Below, one piece after another: positions 35,425-45,700 of a stretch of DNA of 64,000 nt (positions within the stretch are counted from its first letter, which is position 1; the number at the start of each line of letters is the position of its first letter). Source of the stretch: Vibrio hippocampi (GTDB lineage Bacteria > Pseudomonadota > Gammaproteobacteria > Enterobacterales > Vibrionaceae); assembly GCF_921292975.1 (NCBI RefSeq), contig NZ_CAKLCM010000002.1:434001-498000 (forward strand), given 5' to 3'. A program made the position numbers and the translations under genes. The notes under the pieces were generated by a model that saw only the letters and a program-made list of their open reading frames with translations, was not told where the DNA came from and did not search any database.

Positions 35425-37128
35425 ATGAAACCGATAATGGTGCGTCCGTTGACGGTCGCGATGATGGCAGTGTTCGGTACACTTGCAACATCCGCTAGCG
35501 CAGCAACTTTTGTGATGGAGAAAAACGGGACCAGCTTTTCTATTGATGGTAATGGTGGTGCACAAGAAGGGCAGCAACTTTATCTATGGGGTACCAACCA
35601 ATCGAATGTGAATCAGCAATGGGTGCAGGTTAATCATGGTGATGGTTATTACTCATATAAGAAAAACGGCACCAACTTATGCTGGGACGGTGGTAGCGGC
35701 GGTGCACAACGTCAAGCGGTGACGCTTGAAGTGTGTGATTCAAGCAACTACGACCAACATTGGCAAAAAGTGAAAGTGGTGAGTGGTAGCGAAATCTATC
35801 GCTTCCAAAAGCGTAATGCGACGGGCTATTCCATCGATGGCAATGGCGGCGCTGTGGAGAGACAGTCGTTGTACTTGTGGGATTCAAGTGACAGCAACGT
35901 CAACCAGCAGTGGGTTCTAACCAATATTGATGATACTTCTGGTAACGCACTGGCTATCGATACGGCATTTGATGATGGTTCCGGTCATGGTAACTATCCG
36001 GCGACCAACGCGATTGATGGCAGCACGGATTGGGCAACTCGCTGGGCGGGTTCATCAACAGAGGCGGTCAACCTAACGATTCAGCTACAAGAAACCAGCA
36101 ATGTGAGTGAAGTCGCGATTGCATGGGGTCAAGGTGATTCACGCGCTTATACCTTTGAAGTTTATGCACGTCCAGGTACCAGTGGCTCGTGGACTAAGGT
36201 TTATGATGATGTGAGCAGCGGCACGACGGATGGATTTGAAGTCTTTGATGTAACGGATATTTCTGCTCAGCAGATCCGTATTAAGACCTTTGAAAACACC
36301 GCAGGGACGGAATGGACCAACATCAACGAAGTTGAGATCTACGGTAGTTCAAGTGATGGCGGCGGTGATCCGGTTGATCCACCTGTCGGCGATGCAGAAT
36401 ATCCTTCTGATTTGATGAGTAACTACAATCAGTGGAAGATCACTTACCCTGACGGCTCGGAAGATAAGACGTTATACCAAGCAAGCAACGAATTCTTCTA
36501 TGTGAATGATGACCGCAACGGTATTGTGTTCTTTGCTCCAGTTCGCTCTGATAACGGTACGACACCGAATTCAAGCTACATTCGTTCTGAGCTTCGTGAG
36601 CGTGAAGCTGACGGCAGTTCAGATATCTACTGGACCACATCTGGCAAGCATGTTGTGTATGCGAAACAGGCGATTACTCACCTGCCTATCGTTAAAGACC
36701 ACTTAGTGGCGACTCAGATTCACGGTAACAAAGAAGAAGGCATTGATGATTCGTTGGTGCTTCGTTTAGAAGGTTCACACCTATTCCTATCGTTCAACGG
36801 CGGCAAACTGCGTGACAACCTAACCATTAAGACCAATTACTCGTTGGGTACGGTTCATGAAGTGATGTTTGAAGTTATCGATGGCAAGCACTATGTCTAC
36901 TACAGTGAAGACGGCAACCTAGGCAGCGCGTATGCTTCGGGTAACGCTGACCAATATCTGGTGAAAGACAATGGTGACACGGTATTGATGGATCTCGATT
37001 ACGGAGAAGCTTACTTCAAGATTGGTAACTATACTCAGAGTAACCCTGAAGAAGAAGGTTCATACACCGATGACCCTGATAACTACGGTGAAGTTGTGGT
37101 TTACGATTTCTGGGTATCTCATGACTAA
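35425..37128 (+). CDS. Modular PL7 alginate lyase with ricin-type and F5/8C binding domains
   Basis: This 567-residue secreted protein has a signal peptide (cut near ATSASA-AT). Residues about 28-172 form a ricin-B-type lectin with repeated FSIDGNGG and SNVNQQWV motifs at both ends. Residues about 180-310 form an F5/8 type C/CBM32-like domain (DWATRWAG, VSEVAIAWGQGD, INEVEIYG). A GGGDPVDPPVG linker leads to a PL7 catalytic domain (about 330-567) with YIRSELRERE, the QIHG strand and YFKIGNYTQSN carrying the catalytic Arg, Gln/His and Tyr. PL7 enzymes cleave alginate by beta-elimination outside the cell. The binding domains probably hold it on the polymer or algal cell wall. Confidence 0.93.
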   Translation: MKPIMVRPLTVAMMAVFGTLATSASAATFVMEKNGTSFSIDGNGGAQEGQQLYLWGTNQSNVNQQWVQVNHGDGYYSYKKNGTNLCWDGGSGGAQRQAVTLEVCDSSNYDQHWQKVKVVSGSEIYRFQKRNATGYSIDGNGGAVERQSLYLWDSSDSNVNQQWVLTNIDDTSGNALAIDTAFDDGSGHGNYPATNAIDGSTDWATRWAGSSTEAVNLTIQLQETSNVSEVAIAWGQGDSRAYTFEVYARPGTSGSWTKVYDDVSSGTTDGFEVFDVTDISAQQIRIKTFENTAGTEWTNINEVEIYGSSSDGGGDPVDPPVGDAEYPSDLMSNYNQWKITYPDGSEDKTLYQASNEFFYVNDDRNGIVFFAPVRSDNGTTPNSSYIRSELREREADGSSDIYWTTSGKHVVYAKQAITHLPIVKDHLVATQIHGNKEEGIDDSLVLRLEGSHLFLSFNGGKLRDNLTIKTNYSLGTVHEVMFEVIDGKHYVYYSEDGNLGSAYASGNADQYLVKDNGDTVLMDLDYGEAYFKIGNYTQSNPEEEGSYTDDPDNYGEVVVYDFWVSHD

Positions 37129-37179
37129 TATGGATTGTATCTAAGCTGTTTAGCGGCGGTTGATACTATTCAAAGTTAA

Positions 37180-37220
37180 AAACTCCATCCTCTGTACTAT
37201 GACGAGTCGGGATGGAGTTT
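37180..37220. terminator. Hairpin terminator after the modular lyase
   Basis: AAACTCCATCC (37180-37190) pairs with GGATGGAGTTT (37210-37220), followed by a T-run. It lies between the lyase and the convergent antiporter gene. Confidence 0.85.
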
Positions 37221-37272
37221 TTTTATGCCAATTTTAATCCATACAATGTCAGCAATTGACCATTGATAACGG

Positions 37273-39000
37273 CTAACTTATCACCATAGCAATATAGCCG
37301 AATATCAGAACTAACACCGATGTCAGCGCATAGGGGACGGGATAACCGATTGCGGGCATATCACTTTGACATGTGTCTTGTGCGCCTTTCATAGCGGGGG
37401 TGCTATTTCGACCACCTGCACATGCTCCGGCAAGAATGGCGGGATTCATTTTCCTGATATATAAGCCGTAGAGCCAAGCGAGGAGTGGAGGAACCAAAGC
37501 CGCGGTCAAACCCAGCAAAGCAATCTTAATCACGACAATACCCTGAAACGATGCGAGAATTTTCGGTCCTACCGTAGCGGCAAGGACAGCGACGAAAAGA
37601 TTCAGCCCGATATCTTGTAAAAAACTACGCGCGCCTTCACTCATCGGCCCACCAAAAGCGGGATTTCGAGTTCGTAAGAATGAGAAAATAATACCGGTTA
37701 ACATGCAACCCGCTGATGTCCCAAGGGCAAAGGGGATGCCGGCAATCGAGACGCTAAAGTGACCCACGACATAACCAATAAGCAGGGCAACGGCGAGGTA
37801 GAAAGTTTCGGTGACCGTGCTTTCAACAATTGGGGCACTGTTGAGCTGTTTTGCCGCTTGTTCAACGCACCATGCCGATCCTGCTACGCGCAATACATCG
37901 CCGACTTCAATTTGGGTTTGTGGCAATAAGGGTTGCTGATGCCCTTGACGGAACAAGGCTTTGAAATGAACACCAAAGCCGATCTCCGAGTGCAGATCTG
38001 CGACGGTTTTACCAGCATGATCGGATTTACCGACATGAATATCGGCGACTTCAAGGTCAACGTTTCTTGCTCTGGGTTCATCAACCTCGTTGCCGACCAC
38101 ATTTGTTCCTTTCTCAATCAGAACTTGGTATTCACCCCGAATACCGACAATGTCATTGAGCTGTAATTTGGGATTGTCCGAGGCATCAATGATTTGCTCA
38201 CCGCGAACCACGCGCAGGATGGCGGCTTGTGGGCATTGATGAAATAGTGCTTGAACCGATTTACCCACCAGTTCTTGGTGCGTCACTTGATACGCGCGTA
38301 TATCAATCGGCAGTTGATCTAAATCGGAAAAGCCAAAGGTACTCGGCAGTTTTTCATTATTCTCTCCATCTGAAAATTGCGCCTCGGCTTCTTGACCCGC
38401 TTTGACTGGATCAATACCAAATAGAGCGGGCAGGTATTTGATTAGCAGAATAATAAACACGGTGGATAGCACATAACTGATGGCATAACCGGCGGCAATG
38501 TTGGCACTGACGGTATCAATACTCATGCCGTCGGGAGGTACAAATGCCCCTGAGCTGACCGCTGATTGGGCAACGCCCATTACTGCTGTCACGGTGTAAC
38601 TGCCTGATATAATGCCAGCAGCATAGCCGGGGGCGAGTCCGAGCAACTTAGCGCCGACCACGACGATAATAAAGTTACTGACAACGACAATCAGACCAAT
38701 AACGACGAAATCGATCCCGCCACGGGCTAAGCCGGAGAAAAACTGCGGACCCACTTTCATTCCGATGGCGTACATAAACATCATTAAGAAAATGTCCGAC
38801 ACCAATCCCGGCTCTTCGATTTTTAGATTGAAGAGGGAAAAAGCAGTGAGTGCCAAAGCAACGCCAACCACAAGCGTTCCTGCTGTGGTGCCGAGGCTGA
38901 CTCCCTTAATCGTCAATTGACCAAGTGGGTAACCAATCGCTAATGAAACAAATAAAAAGACAAAAGAATTGTTTGCTAAATATTCAAAAATGAAAAGCAT
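37273..39000 (-). CDS. AspT/YbjL-family antiporter with TrkA-C domains
   Basis: This 575-residue inner-membrane protein has the duplicated AspT-AspT/YidE-YbjL arrangement: an N-terminal membrane block to about residue 190, a central soluble region with two TrkA-C-like domains (LPIDIRAYQVTHQELVGKSV... and VADIHVGKSDHAGKTVADL), and a second membrane block from about 395. Conserved glycine-rich stretches are GYAAGIISGSYTVTAVMG and the repeat equivalent LAGACAGGRNSTPAM. Family members exchange aspartate for alanine or succinate. It lies between alginate-lyase genes, but no clear link to alginate catabolism can be drawn. Substrate unknown. Confidence 0.85.
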   Translation of the reverse strand: MLFIFEYLANNSFVFLFVSLAIGYPLGQLTIKGVSLGTTAGTLVVGVALALTAFSLFNLKIEEPGLVSDIFLMMFMYAIGMKVGPQFFSGLARGGIDFVVIGLIVVVSNFIIVVVGAKLLGLAPGYAAGIISGSYTVTAVMGVAQSAVSSGAFVPPDGMSIDTVSANIAAGYAISYVLSTVFIILLIKYLPALFGIDPVKAGQEAEAQFSDGENNEKLPSTFGFSDLDQLPIDIRAYQVTHQELVGKSVQALFHQCPQAAILRVVRGEQIIDASDNPKLQLNDIVGIRGEYQVLIEKGTNVVGNEVDEPRARNVDLEVADIHVGKSDHAGKTVADLHSEIGFGVHFKALFRQGHQQPLLPQTQIEVGDVLRVAGSAWCVEQAAKQLNSAPIVESTVTETFYLAVALLIGYVVGHFSVSIAGIPFALGTSAGCMLTGIIFSFLRTRNPAFGGPMSEGARSFLQDIGLNLFVAVLAATVGPKILASFQGIVVIKIALLGLTAALVPPLLAWLYGLYIRKMNPAILAGACAGGRNSTPAMKGAQDTCQSDMPAIGYPVPYALTSVLVLIFGYIAMVIS

Positions 39001-39268
39001 GGATGCTCCTTGTCACAGTGTCATATCTATTATTGTGGGCGGGCTTTGGTAACTATAGTTGCTAAATCGCTGCTGCTGAGTGTAAATGCGGTTTTAACAG
39101 CAAAAGCGGTGTTTGCGTATAGGGTCAAGGAAGCACTATTTAGCGATGAATCACAGGTCGACGATATGTGAGAATCGTTGCAAAATAGATCATCGCGCTA
39201 AGTGGGACTAGGGATAGATCGCTTTTTTGTTCTCCGTTGAGTGGTAATCTCGACCTTCCAATTTTGCA

Positions 39269-41002
39269 ATGAAGATGACTATGAAATTCCATAAATTTCA
39301 GCGAGTGACAACCGTGTTAGCGCCAGTCGCATGGACACTGTTTGTCGTGGGTTGCAGTTCAACACCGCCCGTTGTTATTGCTCCAGATTATTCCCTCACC
39401 GTCTATCCCTTTAGCTATCCGGTGCCAGTGACAGATAACGACGATGCCCCTTTAGTGGCATTAGATCCGAGCAGTGGAAAAGCGATCTATCGCCGTTATG
39501 CCAATCAGGGTCAGCAAGGTGCGGTCAACATTGTTCCGGATTTTTCTTACGCGGGTTATCGGTCTGGCGGTGTTGCCTTACCGAGCTATGACGCATTGCC
39601 GGTGATTAAACAGCTCTCACCGAGTGACAATGACGCTCTACAGTTACAACAAGCGATTGATAAGGTCAGCCAACAGATGCCCGACGAGAATGGGGTACGC
39701 GGTGTCGTTTTGCTCAAAGCGGGTGATTACTATATTGACCGTCCGATTGTTGTCCGTGCCAGTGGTGTGATATTGCGTGGCGAAGGACAAGGCGTGAATG
39801 GGACGACGTTGCATGCCACCAGCGAAGCTCATCGGGATAAGTTTATTCGTGTTCAAGGTAAGGGTAAGAAAAACAAATTCCAACCCGCAGATGCGCCACG
39901 CAATGAACGAATTCAACAAGATTATGTGCCAGTGGGAAGTAATAGCATAGCGATCGCTAATGTCGCGGGCTATTCGGTTGGTGACACGATTGCCGTCGCA
40001 AGAACACCCAATCAAAAGTGGATCGATGTGTTGGCAATGTCGGATTACGGCTGGACACCAAAAAGCTATCGCATTCAATATGAGCGAACCGTGATTGCGA
40101 TTGAAGATAATCGTTTGATTTTAGATATCCCCATCGTTGATGCTATTGATGCTTCCCTTGGAGGTGGAGAAGTTTACCGCACTGATCTCTCCGGTCGCTT
40201 ACAACAAGTCGGCATTGAGAATCTGCGGTTGACAACGCGAACTGACGTCATGGCGAGTAATGAAGATCGCGCGTTTTATGCCATCGATTTCGCAGAAGTA
40301 GAGAATTCATGGATTCGTGATGTAACGGTCGAAGCTTTCTCTCACGGTTTTAACTTTAGGGATGGGTCGCGATTTAATACTGCGCAAGATGTGGCCTACG
40401 TGGAACCAGACTTTGCCGTCGTTGGAGGCAGGCATTACAGCTTTAACTTTGATGGCGGATCTTTAAACCTATTCCAACGCTGCTATGGTGATGAAGGGCG
40501 TCATACCTTTGTGGTTGGCTCTCGAGTTACCGGTCCCAATGTATTTTTAGATTGTGTGGCAGAAAATACCCAGAATGACTCAGGACCGCATCATCGATGG
40601 TCGACAGGGATCCTTTACGACAACACTTACGGCGGCGAATTAAGGACGCAAAATCGCTTGGATTCTGGCTCAGGGCATGGCTGGGCAGGGGCTCAACAGA
40701 TGTATTGGCACACCGAACATGAGAGCTATGTGCTGCAAGCGCCACCGGGTGCCATGAACTGGGCTGTCGCCAACCAAGGTGATTGGGGGCGACCACAATG
40801 GTCACCGAACGAACCTCTCGGGATGATTGAAAACCATCACGAAGACAATAAGCCGATGACACCAATACGAAGTTTGTATCTTCAGCAGTTACAGGATCGT
40901 TTGGGTATTGAAGCCGTTGAACAGGTTACACGACCCGAACAGAGGCAAGGCAGGATTTGGCAGCAGTTAAAACAGTGGAAAGGCGATAATCAATTTCGCT
41001 AG
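39269..41002 (+). CDS. Beta-helix-like lipoprotein of unknown function in the alginate region
   Basis: This 577-residue protein has a lipoprotein signal ending in TLFVVGC (Cys29) and an otherwise unrecognised body. From about residue 120 it has the opening of pectate-lyase-like beta-helices: DALQLQQAIDKVSQQ, GVVLLKAGDYYIDRPIVV, SGVILRGEGQGVNGTTLHA. Later turns include VENSWIRDVTVEAFSHGFNF and HYSFNFDGGSLNLFQRCYG, and a His-rich QNDSGPHHRWSTG segment. Such right-handed helices occur in polysaccharide lyases, epimerases and hydrolases. Flanking PL7 genes suggest action on alginate or another brown-algal glycan at the outer membrane. No catalytic residue can be fixed, and structural or binding roles remain possible. 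Confidence 0.7.
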   Translation: MKMTMKFHKFQRVTTVLAPVAWTLFVVGCSSTPPVVIAPDYSLTVYPFSYPVPVTDNDDAPLVALDPSSGKAIYRRYANQGQQGAVNIVPDFSYAGYRSGGVALPSYDALPVIKQLSPSDNDALQLQQAIDKVSQQMPDENGVRGVVLLKAGDYYIDRPIVVRASGVILRGEGQGVNGTTLHATSEAHRDKFIRVQGKGKKNKFQPADAPRNERIQQDYVPVGSNSIAIANVAGYSVGDTIAVARTPNQKWIDVLAMSDYGWTPKSYRIQYERTVIAIEDNRLILDIPIVDAIDASLGGGEVYRTDLSGRLQQVGIENLRLTTRTDVMASNEDRAFYAIDFAEVENSWIRDVTVEAFSHGFNFRDGSRFNTAQDVAYVEPDFAVVGGRHYSFNFDGGSLNLFQRCYGDEGRHTFVVGSRVTGPNVFLDCVAENTQNDSGPHHRWSTGILYDNTYGGELRTQNRLDSGSGHGWAGAQQMYWHTEHESYVLQAPPGAMNWAVANQGDWGRPQWSPNEPLGMIENHHEDNKPMTPIRSLYLQQLQDRLGIEAVEQVTRPEQRQGRIWQQLKQWKGDNQFR

Positions 41003-41069
41003 TTGGCAGCCGTAAGTGTTTCGGTGTCAATGGTGAGTTATTGGTCGTTAATCGGTAATTGAAGATAAA

Positions 41070-41095
41070 AAAATAGCCCTGTTTAGGGCTATTTT
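41070..41095. terminator. Bidirectional terminator between lipoprotein and PL7 genes
   Basis: AAAATAGCCCT, GTTT loop, AGGGCTATTTT. It lies between two convergent stops (41002 and 41110). Confidence 0.85.
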
Positions 41096-41109
41096 CGGTT
41101 CTATTACTA

Positions 41110-42051
41110 TTAGTGAGTCACTGATAGATCGTAGAAGGTTGCTTGTACGTAGTCATTAGGCTCGCCAGTTTTGTTCTGGTTGTAAACGCCCGCTTTGAAG
41201 TACATGTATTGACCACCTTGGTCGTAACCACTTTCCGACATATCAACCGCTTGAACAAGGTCACGCTTACCTGGACGCATAATTGTCACAGTCAGAGTGT
41301 TACCTTTTACATCAATACGGTAGCTGAACTTCTCGTTAAGCTTAATACCATCTTCTGGTTCTGCTGGCGTTGCATCTTGGTTCCAGTAGTTTGGTAGTGA
41401 GTTACCAATCATGTCGTACCATTGTTCTTTGCCGAAGTCTTTTCTTGGCTCGTGAGCGAAGTAGATTGACCCTTTCTCGTGATTAGGCAGTTTGCGGTAG
41501 TAAAGGCGAATAGGCTCGTCTTTGTTAGCGTGGATCTGACCAATGATCACACGACCTTGTTGCCAGTTTTTACCCGTTGTTGTTACGTGATTTACTGCCA
41601 GTGTCGCTTCAAGCGTGCCATCAACACCACCTGCATTTTTTAGGTCTTCAGCTGGCGCTGTTGAGAATACCCAGTTGTTACCGCCCACACCTTTTGTCTT
41701 GTGAGAAGTATCGCCACGACGCATCATTTCACGTAGCTCTGAGCGCGTATAAGTGGTGTTCTTCGATGTTTTTGCCCCTTTAACTGGAGATTTAAACACC
41801 ATGCCGCCATCTTCTGCTAGGTAGAAGAAGTTAGCATCTGAGTAACCACCCGCCAGTTGTTTTTCTTTAATTTGGTCTGATTTACCGTTGCCATCAGAGT
41901 CAACAGGAACACTAATTGTCCAACCTAATAGATCGAATTTGTCAGCAGGGACACCAGCAGCTTGAACAGGGGCTGTTAAAGTTAGGGCGCTTGCCAGTGT
42001 TGCGATAGCGCCAAATTTAACGCCTTTTTTGTTAAAAGTTTTGCGTAACAT
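41110..42051 (-). CDS. Single-domain PL7 alginate lyase
   Basis: This 313-residue protein has a signal peptide (cut near TAPVQA-AG) and one PL7 jelly-roll. The three family motifs are visible: TYTRSELREMM, VIIGQIHAN and YFKAGVYNQN, carrying the catalytic Arg, Gln/His and Tyr. The QIH form is commonly linked to activity on guluronate-containing blocks or both blocks; the specificity is not certain. Unlike the lyase at 35425 it has no binding modules, so it is probably a periplasmic or freely secreted enzyme. It is read from its own promoter in the long gap after 42051. Confidence 0.93.
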   Translation of the reverse strand: MLRKTFNKKGVKFGAIATLASALTLTAPVQAAGVPADKFDLLGWTISVPVDSDGNGKSDQIKEKQLAGGYSDANFFYLAEDGGMVFKSPVKGAKTSKNTTYTRSELREMMRRGDTSHKTKGVGGNNWVFSTAPAEDLKNAGGVDGTLEATLAVNHVTTTGKNWQQGRVIIGQIHANKDEPIRLYYRKLPNHEKGSIYFAHEPRKDFGKEQWYDMIGNSLPNYWNQDATPAEPEDGIKLNEKFSYRIDVKGNTLTVTIMRPGKRDLVQAVDMSESGYDQGGQYMYFKAGVYNQNKTGEPNDYVQATFYDLSVTH

Positions 42052-42387
42052 GATAGTCTCATATTTATGATATTGTATGACCAGATGTTAGCATTGTTTT
42101 CTTTTTGAAAGCACTAGGCATAGTGAGAGCTAGATCATAAATTGGCATCGAAATAATCATAATTAGGCTTAAAGAAGGTGATGCTAGTTCAAGCCCGAAA
42201 GGAGATTGATTAAACTTTCAGCATTACGGTAACGAAGTAACCCTCATAGTGTCATACAAATTTTAAACAAATCCCTTTTCATAACCTGACCAGACTTTTT
42301 CTGCTTGGCTTAGGTGTTCAATTGCACATCACTCACTCATCTATTCCCACGGTGGTGACTCAGCCGCTTATTAGTCATTTGCCTATT

Positions 42388-42447
42388 AGCATCGGCAAAT
42401 CTAGCACCGGCAAATCTATCATCGGTAAAGTTAGTATCGGCAAATTG
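42388..42447. repeat. Four tandem 15-bp degenerate repeats
   Basis: AGCATCGGCAAATCT, AGCACCGGCAAATCT, ATCATCGGTAAAGTT and AGTATCGGCAAATTG follow one another. The open frame across them has no start codon of note and no ribosome site, so they are not coding. The rest of the 42052-42756 gap shows no other gene or element. Confidence 0.8.
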
Positions 42448-42756
42448 TCACTTGGAACTCGATACTCCTTTGCCACTGGCAAGTAGGCAAAATCAACACA
42501 GACTTCACAGCATTCAACTTGTAACTTTTAACTTAAAAAACAGTTGCTTTAGTACCAATCACACTATTTTGTTCTAAGCTAATTAAGAGCGGGTTTGTGC
42601 CTGTTCGGCAAGTGATGCCGTATCAGAAACAGATCGTTACTCAGAGCAAATATCACGCTTTTGTGCTGCTCTAATAATCAAGCGTTAAGACTTGTTGATT
42701 AGTTCAGATTGTCACGCGGTATATTATTGCTAGGTTGTAGACAGGATGTGTACGCA

Positions 42757-45700
42757 ATGTTGATCAGTTTTGTTTGGCAAAAATTCTTTAAGCTTTTTAA
42801 GTCGTTATCTGCATGGATGTTGATATCCTTATCAATGTTGGTCATGTTTCCCGCCGTTGCAGGCGAAGAGCAGATCGATGATATCCATATCGCCTTATAT
42901 GGTGACCTCACTCCAAATCAAATCAAGAATATCGCCGTTGAGTTGAAGTACTTTGATGATGTGATGACATCATCGGTACTTAGCTATGCTTTTTCTAGCG
43001 ATGAAAAATGGCTCGATCGCTATTATGAGTATGAGCCAAAGTTAACCGAGTTAATCAACGCGTTGTTAGCCAACAAAACCAGTGGTGATGCTGAGGTGGT
43101 TGCCGATCTCGAACAAGTCAATTTAGATCTGGTTGATTTTGAGATGCGAGCGATCGACTTGGTTCAAGCGGGTAGACGTCAAGAGGCCATGGAGTTGATC
43201 AATGGCGAAGACTATTTATTGCGTAAAAACCAATATATGGGGTTGCTGCTCAATCTAGCCAACAAAATTGAGCGACGCATTTTGGATCAACAGAATGGAG
43301 AAGCGTTGCTGCTTTCTGCTGACGAAAAACAGTGGATTGCCAACCATAAGGTACGAGTCGGTATAGAGCATTGGCCACCGATGCTTTTTAAGACTGATGA
43401 TGGATCTATTGGTGGTTTAGCGGGTGCGATTATCAACCAAATCGTCGAAAAAACTGGGCTTCAAGTTGAGTTGGTTGAAGGGGAATGGAGTGAACTGTTA
43501 CAACAGTTTTATGCCGGAGAGATTGATGTCTTGCCCCACAGTTATAAGAATCTTGAGCGTGAGCAATATGGTGAATTTACCACGCCATACTTTTTAGTTC
43601 GTGAACTGTTTTTTGTGCGTAAGAAAGAGACTCAATATAAAACCAGTGCCGATCTGGCTAATGCGAAGGTGGCGATATCTCAAGGCTATACCACGATAGA
43701 TAAAATCAAAACGGTGTTGCCAAATATCCAAGTGGTTGAAGCGGGCAATATCGATCAAGCGATTCAACTGGTGCTTGATGGCAAAGCCGATGCGGTTTTG
43801 GATGCGGAGAGTGTCATCAAGGATTGGTTGGCTCGCAACAAGGTCAATAGCCTGCGTTCTATCAATGAAGATGTGGTTTCTCCATCCACTCTCCATTTAC
43901 TCTCAAGTAACCAATTGCCGCTACTCCACTCAATCTTACAGCGTGGTCTGGACTCGCTGAAGTTACGCGACTTGATCCTTACACAGAATGATTGGTTGAA
44001 GCCGAGTGTCAGTCAGTCTTCGACAGACGAAACTCTCGGCGTAGCTGATTTGGGTTACCTACTACTTGGCGTGGTTGTCATTTTGCTGGTGATTTTCATT
44101 GCGATAGCCAAAGCCCTTAAGGTCAGTGATCAAGAGTTGGCTAATAAGTTTGGCTCTAAGAAATTTAAAAATGGTCTTACGCTGGCTCAAGTCGTGCTAT
44201 GTATTTTCTTAATATTGATCACATTGGTCGTGACTGGCTATGCACATCGTAAAAATCAAGGATGGATTCAAAACAGTCTAGATTCCTTATTGGATTCAAC
44301 TCATGACCGTATGACTGAGTGGGTTGATATAGAAATCAATACCTTGGAACGTCTCGCAAACAATAGGGAACTGGTTGGGATCATTGAGAAACTGGTGACC
44401 TTGCCGAACAATCAGCAGACACTGCTGGCGTCACCGTTGCAAACACAAATTCGACAGTTCTTTGATGAGCGACAAAGCAGCGTAGATGAGTTTGGTTTCT
44501 TCGTCATCTCTCCCGATAAGATCAGTCTTGCTTCCAGTCGCGACTCAAACGTCGGCACCATAAACCTGATTCAACAACAGCGACCGGACTTACTTGAGGC
44601 GGTATTGAGTGGAGATAGTGTCTTTATTCCGCCGATTCGTTCTGATGTTATGTTGGAGAACGTTTTGGATGGCAGTCGCTCGGATACCATGCCACCGACC
44701 ATGTTCTTTGCCGTACCGGCAAAGAATCGACGCGGCGAGATCATTGGGATCTTGACCAAGCGTGTCAATTTCGACGGGTTCTTTTCCAGTATTTTATCGG
44801 CAGGCTTTATTGGTAGTAGCGGGGAAACCTATGCCATCGATCGTTCTGGCTTGCTGTTATCGAATGTGCGCTTTGAGGAACAATTGCATGATATTGGTTT
44901 GATTCCCTCAGATCAAAGCTCGTCATTAAACTTGCGTATTGCGGATCCTGGAGTGGATTTAACCCAAACCGATACGTCGCCGAATCCTGACTGGCCATTG
45001 ACTTTGATGGCACGAGGAATTGCCAATAAAAACTCAGGTAATAATCTGGCAGGTTATCGCGATTACCGGGGCGTTGAAGTTGTGGGTACTTGGGTTTGGG
45101 ACGAAAGGCTGGGCATTGGTATTGCTGCCGAAATTGACCAACGTGATGTGTTTGCGGTGCAGCGAATTTTTGATTTTATCCTTTGGTCAATGTTAGCACT
45201 TGCCATCGTCCTTATGCTGGGTTCCAGTATGTTTACCTTTAGGTTGGGTAGCAGAGCAACCAGAGCGTTAACTCGCCACCAGGCAGAGCTAGAATCATTG
45301 GTTTCAAGTCGTACCGCAGAGCTACGTTTAAATGCCAAGCGTACTCAAACCATCATCGACAATGCCTCAGACGGTATTATTGTTGTCGATGTAAATGGCA
45401 ACATTGCTGTTTTCAGCCCAGCAGCAGAGGCGATTTTTGGCTACGCCCGTGAAGAGGTCATCCAGTCTCCAGTCAGCAATCTAATGAGTGACTCTTTCCA
45501 TCAGCTTTATCTTGATGCTCAAACACAAGGTGAGCAAATTAATGTGGTGGTTGAGCTAACGGGCTATTGCAAGCAAGGAGAAACCATCGATATTGAGGTG
45601 GCAATTGGTCAGGCCGAGTTTGCTGATGACTATTTCTACACCGGCATCGTCCGGGATGCGACCAAGCGTAAAGCGTCCGAACGTGAATTGATGTTGGCGA

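Noticed and set aside
42250..42480. Open frame across the 15-bp repeats that would encode an S-x-G-K repeat
   Set aside because: No ATG or ribosome site upstream and it ends soon after; more likely a non-coding tandem repeat.
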